37,574 nt of DNA from Gammaproteobacteria bacterium (lineage in GTDB: Bacteria > Pseudomonadota > Gammaproteobacteria > Pseudomonadales > CAMLJR01): the NCBI GenBank assembly GCA_029265075.1, contig JAJUJZ010000017.1, positions 1 to 37,574 on the forward strand, written 5' to 3'. This document shows positions 8,981 through 16,938 of this stretch, piece by piece. The first letter of the stretch is position 1; every line of letters begins with the position of its first letter. The notes below the pieces were generated by a model that was not told the origin of the DNA, did not search any database, and worked only from the letters and a program-made list of their open reading frames with translations. The translations under genes and the position numbers were made by a program.

Positions 8981-9523
8981 TTGGAGCAATACCGCGGCAC
9001 CACCATTCTCTCGGTGCGACGCCAGGGCCGGGTCGTGATCGGCGGCGACGGCCAGGTCACGATGGGCAACACCGTCATGAAGGGCAATGCCCGCAAAGTG
9101 CGTCGCCTGCACCACGGTCAGGTCCTGGCCGGATTCGCCGGCGGCACCGCCGACGCTTTCACACTGTTCGAGCTGTTCGAAGGACAACTCGAAAAACATC
9201 AGGGCAACCTGGTGCGGTCAGCGGTGGAGCTGGCCAAGGCGTGGCGCACCGAGCGTGCACTGCGCCGGCTGGAAGCGCTGCTCGCCGTGGCCGACCGGCA
9301 CACCTCCCTGATCATTACCGGCAACGGTGACGTGATCGAGCCCGAAGACAACCTTATCGCCATCGGCTCGGGCGGCCCGTTCGCCCAGTCGGCCGCACGG
9401 GCGCTGCTGGATAACACCGAACTCGGCGCACGCGACATCGTTGAAAAAAGTCTCGCCATCGCCGGCGACATCTGCATTTACACCAACCACAACCGCACCA
9501 TCGAAGAGCTGGTGTGCAACTGA
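8981..9523 (+). CDS. hslV: ATP-dependent protease HslVU, peptidase subunit HslV
   Basis: The threonine-protease subunit of the HslVU (ClpYQ) complex. I start it at the TTG at 8981, preceded by AAGGAG with a 6-nt gap; the track's ATG at 8948 lies close to the promoter and lacks such a site. This gives 180 residues beginning [14 protein letters not shown]. The catalytic nucleophile is the first Thr of TTILS (residue 7), so a six-residue propeptide must be removed, unlike E. coli HslV, where only Met is lost. Other family motifs are [14 protein letters not shown] and [16 protein letters not shown]. It overlaps no gene and lies 11 nt before hslU. Confidence 0.96.
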   Translation: MEQYRGTTILSVRRQGRVVIGGDGQVTMGNTVMKGNARKVRRLHHGQVLAGFAGGTADAFTLFELFEGQLEKHQGNLVRSAVELAKAWRTERALRRLEALLAVADRHTSLIITGNGDVIEPEDNLIAIGSGGPFAQSAARALLDNTELGARDIVEKSLAIAGDICIYTNHNRTIEELVCN

Positions 9524-9534
9524 CGGGGCCGTAC

Positions 9535-10869
9535 ATGACCGTAATGACTCCACGTGAAATCGTCAGCGAGCTCGATCGCCACATCGTCGGGCAGCAGCAG
9601 GCCAAGCGTGCGGTCGCCATTGCTCTGCGCAACCGCTGGCGGCGGATGCAGCTCGAAGAAGCGCTGCGCGACGAGATCACTCCCAAGAACATTCTGATGA
9701 TTGGCCCCACTGGCGTGGGTAAGACGGAAATAGCGCGCCGGCTGGCCAGGCTTGCCAATGCCCCCTTCATCAAGGTTGAAGCCACCAAGTTCACCGAGGT
9801 TGGCTACGTCGGTCGCGATGTCGAGTCGATCGTGCGCGATCTCGTCGAAACCTCGATAAAGATGGTGCGCCAGCAAGAGATGGACAAGGTGCGCAACCGC
9901 GCCCTCGACGCGGCCGAAGAGCGCGTGCTCGACGCGCTGCTGCCGTCCGCGCGGCCAACAAGTTTTGACAATGAACCGGCAGAGCGCACCGACTCGACCA
10001 CCCGTCAGCTGTTCCGCAAAAAACTGCGCGAAGGTGAGCTCGACGACAAAGAGATCGAACTCGAAGTCGCCGCCACGCCCGTGGGCGTCGAGATCATGGC
10101 ACCGCCTGGCATGGAGGAGATGACCAGCCAGCTGCAGAGCATGTTCTCCAACCTCGGCGCTGACCGGCGCAAGAAGCGCAAGATGACAGTGAAGCAGGCG
10201 CTCCGGCAGCTGCAGGATGAAGAAGCCGGCAAGCTGATCAATGAAGAAGAGCTGAAAGAGCGCGCCGTCCGGCTGGCCGAGCAGCACGGCATCGTCTTCC
10301 TGGACGAGATTGACAAACTCTGTCGCCGGGGCGAAACCAGCGGTGCTGACGTATCACGCGAAGGCGTCCAGCGCGATCTGCTGCCGCTGATCGAAGGCAG
10401 CACTGTCACCACTAAGTACGGCCCCATCCGGACCGACTATGTGTTGTTCATCGCCTCGGGCGCGTTCCACCTGGCCAAGCCGTCGGACCTGATTCCGGAA
10501 CTGCAGGGCCGGCTGCCAATCCGCGTCGAGCTCGATCCGCTCAAGGCCGAAGATTTCGTCCGCATCCTGACCGAACCGAATGCCTCGCTCACCGAGCAGT
10601 ACACCGCGCTGCTGGGTACCGAAGGGCTGCAGGTGCGGTTCACCGAAGACGGCGTGCGCCGCATCGCCGAGATGGCATACGAAGTCAACGAACGCACCGA
10701 GAACATCGGCGCCCGGCGTCTGCACACCATGCTGGAGCGACTGCTGGAGGAGGCCTCTTTCACGGCCGCCGATCGCAGCCACGAGGAACTGGTGGTCGAC
10801 GCCGCCTATGTTGATGCGCAGCTGAAAGATCTGGCCCAGGACGAAGACCTGAGCCGCTACATACTGTGA
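9535..10869 (+). CDS. hslU: ATP-dependent protease HslVU, ATPase subunit HslU
   Basis: The AAA+ unfoldase that feeds substrates to HslV. The ATG at 9535 gives 444 residues (E. coli has 443), starting [14 protein letters not shown]; the track start at 9514 overlaps the hslV end. Visible: Walker [10 protein letters not shown] (about 58-66), the pore loop GYVGRD (about 88-93), an inserted I-domain rich in charged residues (about 110-240), Walker [10 protein letters not shown] (about 253-261), and the C-terminal sensor region with [10 protein letters not shown]. The C-terminal tail ends DLSRYIL, close to the conserved tail that docks into HslV. It is directly downstream of hslV in the same operon. 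Confidence 0.97.
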   Translation: MTVMTPREIVSELDRHIVGQQQAKRAVAIALRNRWRRMQLEEALRDEITPKNILMIGPTGVGKTEIARRLARLANAPFIKVEATKFTEVGYVGRDVESIVRDLVETSIKMVRQQEMDKVRNRALDAAEERVLDALLPSARPTSFDNEPAERTDSTTRQLFRKKLREGELDDKEIELEVAATPVGVEIMAPPGMEEMTSQLQSMFSNLGADRRKKRKMTVKQALRQLQDEEAGKLINEEELKERAVRLAEQHGIVFLDEIDKLCRRGETSGADVSREGVQRDLLPLIEGSTVTTKYGPIRTDYVLFIASGAFHLAKPSDLIPELQGRLPIRVELDPLKAEDFVRILTEPNASLTEQYTALLGTEGLQVRFTEDGVRRIAEMAYEVNERTENIGARRLHTMLERLLEEASFTAADRSHEELVVDAAYVDAQLKDLAQDEDLSRYIL

Positions 10870-11276
10870 TGACGACGCCACCCCAGCTCACTCATATCGA
10901 GCTGCATCAGCGCTCGCGCGAGCTGGAACTGCGCTACGCCAACGGCCAGCAGTTCCGGCTGCCGTGTGAGTATCTGCGAGTCTGCTCGCCGTCAGCCGAA
11001 GTACGGGGTCACGGGCGCGGCCGGGAGACGTTGCAGACCGGTAAGCTCAATGTCGCCATCACCGCCATCGAACCAGTGGGCAACTATGGCGTGAAACTGA
11101 TATTCAGCGATGGCCACGACACCGGCATCTATGCCTGGAACTATCTTTACGAGCTGGCGACGCACCATGACCAGTACTGGCATGACTACCTGGAGCGGCT
11201 GCGGGCGGCAGGCGCCAGCCGCGACCCCGAAGTGCAGGTCATTCAGCTCGGCGACTGGCGTCCGGACAATCGCTGA
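10869..11276 (+). CDS. DUF971 domain protein
   Basis: A 135-residue protein consisting of one DUF971 domain (the fold found at the N-terminus of gamma-butyrobetaine hydroxylases). Diagnostic stretches are LRYANGQQFRLPCEYLRVCSPSAEV and YGVKLIFSDGHDTGIYAWNYL. The catalytic hydroxylase domain is absent. The ATG overlaps the hslU stop as TGATG, so translation is probably coupled; a GTG three bases earlier is the alternative start. Free-standing DUF971 proteins have been linked to iron-sulphur cluster or heat-shock neighbourhoods in various bacteria, but no function can be read from this sequence. The same gene follows hslU in Pseudomonas, as I recall. Confidence 0.88.
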   Translation: MTTPPQLTHIELHQRSRELELRYANGQQFRLPCEYLRVCSPSAEVRGHGRGRETLQTGKLNVAITAIEPVGNYGVKLIFSDGHDTGIYAWNYLYELATHHDQYWHDYLERLRAAGASRDPEVQVIQLGDWRPDNR

Positions 11277-11282
11277 GCAGGG

Positions 11283-12080
11283 TTACCAGCCCGCCCGGAA
11301 ATCCATTTTCTGTACCGGCCGCGCCACGTCGGAGGCCGGCCAGCCCAGATCTTCTCCGATCTCACTGTCGATGACGCGCCAGATCGGTCGCATCATGCCC
11401 CGCATATGACAGATGACATCCTGCACATCCAGCATCGAGGGAATCCGCATGCCGCGATGTTCGATGGGTGATCCGATCTGACGGATCCGCACGCCCAGCT
11501 TGGCAAAATGGGCCGCCAGTCGCGGCTCGGTCAGGATAAAGATGGTCTTGACGCCGCTGCGGGCTGCCAGCGAAATCGCGCCCAGATAGAGTCCGATGGA
11601 GATATAGGGGAAACGCGGCTGGGCCGCTGAGCCAAAGTCCGACTTGTGAATGCCAGCCGGCTCATTGCGTTCGCCACGACGTCGCCGGTACGGACCCCGA
11701 ACCGCCAGCCGCGACACCTCGGCGATGCGCTCGCGGCGCAATTTGGCGGGGTCGATGATCGAACGATCCAGCGCCTGGGCGCAGCTGATTTCAAACGGTA
11801 GCGGCGCATCGCGATCCTTGGGATCCGTCAGGACCAGACGGGCACAGCCCACCGGTTCACCGACCGGCTGTTTGGCGCGCAACAGACAATGCAGGCTCTG
11901 CGCATCGAACTCATCAGTCTCCAGACCGCTCTCCCGCAACGACTCGAACCCCAGCTCCTCGCAATAGACCTGATGGCGGATACGATAGACCGCCTCCTGC
12001 TGTGCTGCCGACAGGGCCGGCTCGATGGTGAAGTAGCGTTGAAAACCGTAGCCGAGATTAAATCGATCATGGGGCTGCAT
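11283..12080 (-). CDS. PEP-CTERM/exosortase system-associated acyltransferase
   Basis: I recognise the family described as exosortase-associated acyltransferase, a GNAT-fold protein distantly related to acyl-homoserine-lactone synthases. Supporting segments are FTIEPALSAAQQEAVYRIRHQVYCEELGF-like N-terminal sequence (about 16-44), the VGCARLVL strand with an AHL-synthase-like layout, and EVSRLAVRGPYRRRRGE (about 121-137). The start at 12080 (265 residues) follows GAGG in a good position; the track start at 12122 is 14 codons longer. The product it makes is not known. No exosortase, EpsH-like or PEP-CTERM gene is nearby, so its partners must be elsewhere. It converges on the DUF971 gene with a 6-bp gap and no terminator between them. 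Confidence 0.8.
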   Translation of the reverse strand: MQPHDRFNLGYGFQRYFTIEPALSAAQQEAVYRIRHQVYCEELGFESLRESGLETDEFDAQSLHCLLRAKQPVGEPVGCARLVLTDPKDRDAPLPFEISCAQALDRSIIDPAKLRRERIAEVSRLAVRGPYRRRRGERNEPAGIHKSDFGSAAQPRFPYISIGLYLGAISLAARSGVKTIFILTEPRLAAHFAKLGVRIRQIGSPIEHRGMRIPSMLDVQDVICHMRGMMRPIWRVIDSEIGEDLGWPASDVARPVQKMDFRAGW

Positions 12081-12190
12081 GGCGGGCCTCTTCTTGCCAA
12101 GCTCTGCAATGCAGCGACACACCTGATGGTGTCTACCTCGCCCCGCACTGCCACGCCGGTTCGACCAGATGTGGCAGAAAATGTTCGCGT

Positions 12191-12213
12191 TTATTCACAT
12201 TGGAGATGAATAA
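12191..12213. promoter_or_regulatory. Palindrome upstream of the acyltransferase, candidate operator
   Basis: TTATTCA-N9-TGAATAA is a perfect inverted repeat (7-bp arms, 9-bp spacer) in an AT-rich patch of an otherwise GC-rich region. It lies about 110 bp upstream of the acyltransferase ATG, a position suitable for a transcription-factor site. It does not match CRP, FNR, LexA or Fur consensus sites. The regulator is unknown. Confidence 0.4.
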
Positions 12214-12363
12214 CCTGACACCCATTCTCAGGCGCCTTCAGCAGTGCCCCTGGCGGCCCTGTCTTTATGGCTGAGTATGCCAGGCTGGCCAATTGGCCGC
12301 CGGCAATCATCGTGTGCCGCCACCGGGACCCCGGGTCGCGCCATGCCTGACTGGACCGGCAGG

Positions 12364-12386
12364 GCGGACTCCTGTTCAGGAGCCGC
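12364..12386. terminator. Stem-loop downstream of phoH
   Basis: GCGG-A-CTCCTG-TT-CAGGAG-CCGC forms a ten-pair stem with a single bulged base, about 35 bp past the phoH stop on the minus strand. No T-run follows, so it is not a classic intrinsic terminator. It could protect the 3' end or act with Rho. Confidence 0.35.
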
Positions 12387-12419
12387 CGCCAGAGTGAGCC
12401 GCTGCTCCCCCGCCTGGCC

Positions 12420-13808
12420 CTATAGATTTTCCTCGGCAAACGCCGCCAGCCGCGATCGCTCGATGCCATTGACATGCATGATGGCGGCGTGCGGAAACTG
12501 CTTGCTGCGCTCCACCAGATAAGTGAGCCCCGAGGTGAGTGGCGAGATGTACTGATTGTCGATCTGCGCCAGATTGCCCAGCACCACAATACGGGAGTTG
12601 GCACCGACCCGCGTGATGATCGACTTGAGCTGGAACTGGGTCAGCCCCTGCGCCTCGTCGATGATGATATAGGCGTTGTTGAACGAGCGACCGCGCATGA
12701 AATTGAGGGACTTGAACTGGATATTGGCGCGCTGCTTTACATACTCGATGCTGCTGAGGGGCGAATCATCACCACTGTGCAATACTTCGAGGTTGTCCTC
12801 GAACGCCGCCAGCCATGGCGCCATCTTCTCCTCCTCGGTGCCCGGCAGAAAGCCGATATCTTCGGCGATCGGTGGCGTTGATCGCGCCACAATCATCTTG
12901 TCATAGCGCCGCTCCTCCACAATGGCCTGCAGGCCGCAGGCCAGCGCGATCAGCGTCTTGCCGGATCCGGCCGGGCCGGTCAGTACCGTCATATCGACCT
13001 CCGGCCGCTGCATCAGAAAGAACGCCATCGCCTGTTCGAGATTGCGCGGCGTCAGCCCCCACACCCGCTGTGACATCAGCTGCTCGACATGCAGGTCGAC
13101 CAGTTCGATGTAGTTGTCATCCAGTGCCTCGACGTAACCGACGAAACCGCTCTCATCGACAATCATCATATTGGGATAGGCATCGGGCAATACCGAACGC
13201 GCGACCATATGCACAGTGTCGCGTCCGCGCCGCTCTGTTCTGACTTTATCGACCCGACTCCAGAAATCGCCCCTCACCCGCTCGTAGCCACGCGCCAGCA
13301 AATCGATGTCGTCCAGGACCCGGTCGCGGCGATAATCTTCGACATGCTCCAGCCCCGAGCCCTTGGCCTTGAGCCGCATGTTGATGTCTTTGGTTACCAG
13401 ACAGACGTAGGCATCCGGACTTTCCGCCTGCAGGTGCAGCGCGGTATTGATGATGCGATTGTCATTGGCATGGTGGTGCGAACCATCGAGATAAGGGGCG
13501 GCACCATCTTTCTGAATAAGCTGATCGGGAAATACCGCCAGCATGCCGTTGCGGCCACGAAGTCCACCGCTGCCCGGAATTTCCACTCCTTCCTGAATCG
13601 CCTTCGGGGAGGCATTGGCCATGATGGCATCAATCGCCTGGATCGCGATGCGCGCCTCACGACTGACGTCCTTCTCGCGCCGATCCTTGATGGCGTCGAG
13701 CTCCTCCAGCACCGTCATCGGGATCACTACCCGGTGCTCCTTGAAAGCGCTCAGCGCCAGCGGATCGTGCAACAGGACATTGGTATCAAGCACATAAATC
13801 TTGTCCAT
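12420..13808 (-). CDS. PhoH family protein with N-terminal PIN domain
   Basis: A 462-residue fusion of a PIN-type RNase domain and a PhoH ATPase (PhoH2/YlaK type). The start at 13808 follows GGAG by seven bases and begins MDKIYVLDTNVLLHDP, the usual PIN N-terminus with the first metal-binding Asp; the track adds 65 upstream codons with no support. The PIN domain occupies about residues 1-150. The ATPase has Walker A GPAGSGKT and Walker B YIIIDEAQG. Related proteins have RNA helicase and RNase activity; substrates here are unknown. The gene is divergent from RNase II, so the two RNA-processing genes share a control region. Confidence 0.92.
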   Translation of the reverse strand: MDKIYVLDTNVLLHDPLALSAFKEHRVVIPMTVLEELDAIKDRREKDVSREARIAIQAIDAIMANASPKAIQEGVEIPGSGGLRGRNGMLAVFPDQLIQKDGAAPYLDGSHHHANDNRIINTALHLQAESPDAYVCLVTKDINMRLKAKGSGLEHVEDYRRDRVLDDIDLLARGYERVRGDFWSRVDKVRTERRGRDTVHMVARSVLPDAYPNMMIVDESGFVGYVEALDDNYIELVDLHVEQLMSQRVWGLTPRNLEQAMAFFLMQRPEVDMTVLTGPAGSGKTLIALACGLQAIVEERRYDKMIVARSTPPIAEDIGFLPGTEEEKMAPWLAAFEDNLEVLHSGDDSPLSSIEYVKQRANIQFKSLNFMRGRSFNNAYIIIDEAQGLTQFQLKSIITRVGANSRIVVLGNLAQIDNQYISPLTSGLTYLVERSKQFPHAAIMHVNGIERSRLAAFAEENL

Positions 13809-14289
13809 AGCGAACTCCAGCGCGCGACCGCGCGAACAAGTGGTGGGTTGAAATGGTGGGATTTGCGAAGCGATCGGAGAGTTGTGGAAGGGTGCGGCCA
13901 GATGCAGGCGTGAGTACAGCGAGCTGGCAAAAATTGCGACAGTATCGAGCGAAAATATGACTACTGGCTGCCGGAGGAGCCGAGCCGTACGCTGGCAACG
14001 CAATCACCTCCCACCTCGACGGTGTGTTGCCAGCAACAATGCCTGTGGCAACGATGGTGTCCTGAGAACCCGGTTGTCTGGAATCTTTGACCCCAAGCGC
14101 GGCTTTGTCAATGCCGATATCAGCCGGCGACCGGGCTGCGGCGCTGCACCCGAGAGCTCAAGCGTTGCGAGCCCGGCCAGCCGGCTCTTCTGTCCTGACA
14201 GCCGCAGCAATTTCGGCTAGGCTATGCCTCCCTTTATTCCCGCTTCTTGCACCTCCGCCGATGTCATCGGCCTGTCATGGTTTTTTCCT
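13809..14289. other. Long divergent control region between phoH and rnb
   Basis: About 480 bp with no credible gene. It must carry promoters for phoH (minus) and rnb (plus). A weak plus-strand sigma-70-like pair, TTGCGA-N16-TATGAC, is at 13934-13961, which would leave a leader of roughly 320 nt before rnb. The leader contains three related GGCAAC/GTTGCC motifs, listed separately. The ORFs called here are out of line with any family I know. Confidence 0.45.
13992..14054. repeat. Alternative inverted repeats in the rnb leader
   Basis: CTGGCAAC at 13992-13999 is the exact complement of GTTGCCAG at 14026-14033, and the same GTTGCC can also pair with GGCAAC at about 14048-14053. The two pairings exclude each other. 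This may be an RNA leader switch for rnb, or simply repeated operator half-sites. Confidence 0.35.
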
Positions 14290-16203
14290 ATGCTCGATCA
14301 GAACGCCCTCAGCCAGCTGCGCCAGCTCAAACAGACTCTGGCCACTAACAAGGAACTCGCCACGGGCGTGGTGCGTGGCACCAATGGCAAGTTCGGCTTC
14401 GTGCAGCGCGAGGACGGCGCCGATATTTTTCTGCCCCCGGAGGAAATGCAGCGTGTTTTTCCGGGCGACACCGTCGTGGTCGAAGTTGTCACCAGCAGCG
14501 ACGGCAAGCAGATGGGCAAACTCGAGAAGCTGATCGAGACCTCGCTGACCGAATTCACGGGGCAATATGTCGTGCGGGACAAGGCTCATTTTATCGAGCC
14601 CGACCTGCCGCGGCTCAGTCGCTGGCTGTTCGTCCCGCCGCGAGCGCGGAATCAGGCCGCTCATGGCGACTGGGTAAAAGCGCGGGTCACCCGTCATCCG
14701 TTTACCGATGGCCGTCCGCAGGTCGAGGTCGTCTCCGTGATTGGTGCCGACGACAAACCCGGCGTCGAAGGCGATTACGTCATTACCCGCTTCGGTCTCG
14801 ATGCAGCGCCGCTGAGTGCTGATGGTATTACCGAGCCGGACACCGCCGGACGCGAGGACCTGACCCACCTGCCGTTCGTCACCATCGATTCCGCCGAGAC
14901 GCGTGACATGGACGACGCTCTCTATGCCGAGCGCGATGGCGATGGCTGGACGCTGTGGGTAGCGGTGGCCGATCCGGATGCGTGGCTGCCGGCGGAGTCT
15001 CCCCTGGCCGCTGTCGCTCAGGCACGCGGTCAGACCGTCTATCTGCCCGGCCGCACCCTGCCGATGCTGCCACCTGCGCTGGCGCTCGACCGCTGCTCGC
15101 TGCAACCGGGTGTGGAGCGGCTGGCGCTGGTGGCGCGCCTGTCACTGGCAGCGAGTGGCTCCGTCAATGGCGTGCAATTCAGCGAGGCACGCATTGTTTC
15201 CCGCGCCAAGCTCACCTACAACGCGGTTGCTCAACTGCTCGAACAGGGTACCGGCGAACTGCCGGAAGGTATCGATGCCGCGTGGCTGCACGCCCTCCAT
15301 GACGCGGCACGCGCCCTCAATGACTACCGCGCGCGCCACTTTGCGGTCATGCCTGACCGTCCCGACTACCGCTTCGTATTCAGTGCCGACCAGCGTGTAG
15401 AGCGCATCGAGCGCCAGGACAAAAACTGTGCGCAGCAGCTGGTGGAAGATTGCATGCTCGCCACCAACCGTGCGGCAGCTGAGTGGCTGGAGGATTGCCC
15501 GGCCCTGTTCATCGGACACAGCGGCCTGCGCCCGGAACGGCTCGAAGCTGTCACCGCGCTGGCACGCACTGTGCTCAACGACGCCGCGGTCGCACCGGAC
15601 ACGCTGGCAGGTTATTTGGCCATCGCCCGTCAGCTTGATCAGAACGATACTACTCGCGCATTGCGCGCCGTGCTGCTCCGGTCACTGGAACGCAGTCAGT
15701 TCGCCACCGAGCCCCTGCCGCATTTCGGGCTGGGCTTCCCGCGTTACACAACCATCACGTCGCCCATCCGCAAATGGAATGACCTGCTGATGCACCGCAT
15801 CATCAAGGCCCGACTGCGCGGTACGACGCCCCCAGCCATAACGCCCGAAATGGTCAGCACACTGCAACAGCAGCTCGACCTGAGCCGTCAGGCATGTCAG
15901 CTGGCAGAGCAGTGGCTGCGCTGCCGCTACATGGCCGAGCAGCCGGCCGATGCGGTTTATCAGGGGCAGATCGTGTTCGTGAACAGCGGCGGCTTCACGG
16001 TGCGGCTCGACGATACCGGTGTGGAAGGTTTCGTTGAAACCCGGCGGATGGCAGGGAAGTTCAGCTTCGACAGTACAGCGATGACGCTGAGCAGCGCCGA
16101 TCAGAGCTTCCGTCTGGAGCAGCCCGTCAGCGTCAGGGTGGAGCAGGTCGAGCCGGCCAAACGCTCGATTCGTTTTACGCTCTGTGAAACGGCGGCGAGT
16201 TAA
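14290..16203 (+). CDS. rnb: Exoribonuclease II (RNase II/RNB family)
   Basis: A 3'-to-5' hydrolytic exoribonuclease for single-stranded RNA. The ATG at 14290 starts MLDQNALSQLRQLKQTL, the same way pseudomonad RNase II proteins start as I recall, and gives 637 residues (E. coli has 644). The track start at 14224 is possible but adds an unsupported leader. In order: two cold-shock/OB domains (GVVRGTNGKFGFVQ), the RNB catalytic domain with the acidic centre IDSAETRDMDDALYA (about 198-212), and a C-terminal S1 domain (IVFVNSGGFTVRL). The length and S1 region favour RNase II over RNase R, which is longer with a basic tail. Its stop codon overlaps the stop of the convergent downstream gene. Confidence 0.9.
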   Translation: MLDQNALSQLRQLKQTLATNKELATGVVRGTNGKFGFVQREDGADIFLPPEEMQRVFPGDTVVVEVVTSSDGKQMGKLEKLIETSLTEFTGQYVVRDKAHFIEPDLPRLSRWLFVPPRARNQAAHGDWVKARVTRHPFTDGRPQVEVVSVIGADDKPGVEGDYVITRFGLDAAPLSADGITEPDTAGREDLTHLPFVTIDSAETRDMDDALYAERDGDGWTLWVAVADPDAWLPAESPLAAVAQARGQTVYLPGRTLPMLPPALALDRCSLQPGVERLALVARLSLAASGSVNGVQFSEARIVSRAKLTYNAVAQLLEQGTGELPEGIDAAWLHALHDAARALNDYRARHFAVMPDRPDYRFVFSADQRVERIERQDKNCAQQLVEDCMLATNRAAAEWLEDCPALFIGHSGLRPERLEAVTALARTVLNDAAVAPDTLAGYLAIARQLDQNDTTRALRAVLLRSLERSQFATEPLPHFGLGFPRYTTITSPIRKWNDLLMHRIIKARLRGTTPPAITPEMVSTLQQQLDLSRQACQLAEQWLRCRYMAEQPADAVYQGQIVFVNSGGFTVRLDDTGVEGFVETRRMAGKFSFDSTAMTLSSADQSFRLEQPVSVRVEQVEPAKRSIRFTLCETAAS

Positions 16204-16775
16204 CTCCGCCTGACACGCGCCCGTTTCGCCAGCCGCAGCCTGTGCAGTCGCAGGTCCATATGACACCTGACGCACTGTTCACTGGCTGACTGATGCTCGC
16301 CGCAGCGCGGGCATTCCAGTTCCGCTGTCGCGCTGGCGACTGCCGGGTCAACGGATTCGGCGCTGGCTGGCACCGCTGCGCTTGCCGGCTCTGCCACGAC
16401 CGGCGATGGTGCCCTTTCGTCGCCGCTTCTCTCTGTGCCGACTACTTCGGCTACTGCCACATCCGTAGCGGCCGCCTGCGCCAATGGAGCTGCTGCCTCT
16501 GTCACGGCAACCACTGCAGCCGGCTCGCTGCTCACGGGCGCTGGAGCCTCCGGCCGGATCAGGAGCAGCGCTCCGGTTTTGGCCAGCATGTTGCGGTATT
16601 TGATCGCCTGCCCCTTCCCCAGATTACGCTTTACCACCACCGGCGTACCGCCGAACAGCCGCTCGATCTGGCTTTCTTTCAGATGCAGAAGTGATGCGAG
16701 ATTATGGCGGACCTGCTCGACGGCAAAACCGTCCGCCACCCGACCATCGAAGGCCAGGCAGTAACGTTCATCCAT
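16200..16775 (-). CDS. Hypothetical protein with C-terminal zinc ribbon
   Basis: A 191-residue protein (start at 16775 after AAAGGAAG; the track start at 16802 is nine codons longer). The N-terminal 60 residues (YCLAFDGRVADGF...GKGQAIKYRNMLAKTGA) resemble a small alpha/beta module seen at the N-terminus of various proteobacterial proteins; I cannot name its role. Then comes an Ala/Val/Pro-rich low-complexity linker of about 75 residues, and a zinc ribbon with CPRCGEH and CVRCHMDL near the C-terminus, followed by a basic tail. There is no membrane helix, which distinguishes it from similar membrane-bound proteins. It converges on rnb so tightly that the two stop codons share the palindrome TTAA. 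Confidence 0.7.
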   Translation of the reverse strand: MDERYCLAFDGRVADGFAVEQVRHNLASLLHLKESQIERLFGGTPVVVKRNLGKGQAIKYRNMLAKTGALLLIRPEAPAPVSSEPAAVVAVTEAAAPLAQAAATDVAVAEVVGTERSGDERAPSPVVAEPASAAVPASAESVDPAVASATAELECPRCGEHQSASEQCVRCHMDLRLHRLRLAKRARVRRS

Positions 16776-16938
16776 GTAGCGCTTCCTTTTATGTCGGGTC
16801 ACTGCGTGACCCGCAGTGCAGAGTCATTGCCCCGCACCGACTCCAAATCCCCGCTTAGGCGGACAGTTCAACGCCTTGAAAGTAGTCCACAGGCCGGAGA
16901 GTCGCAACTGGCGACAGTCGCTAACGGTCTGTTATAGC

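Larger units (their letters stand above)
12081..12419. other. Intergenic region between the acyltransferase and phoH genes
   Basis: About 340 bp without a convincing gene. It should hold the promoter of the acyltransferase and the 3' end of the phoH transcript. The notable contents are a 7-9-7 palindrome and a stem-loop, both listed separately. The ORFs drawn here by the track show no family features. Confidence 0.6.
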
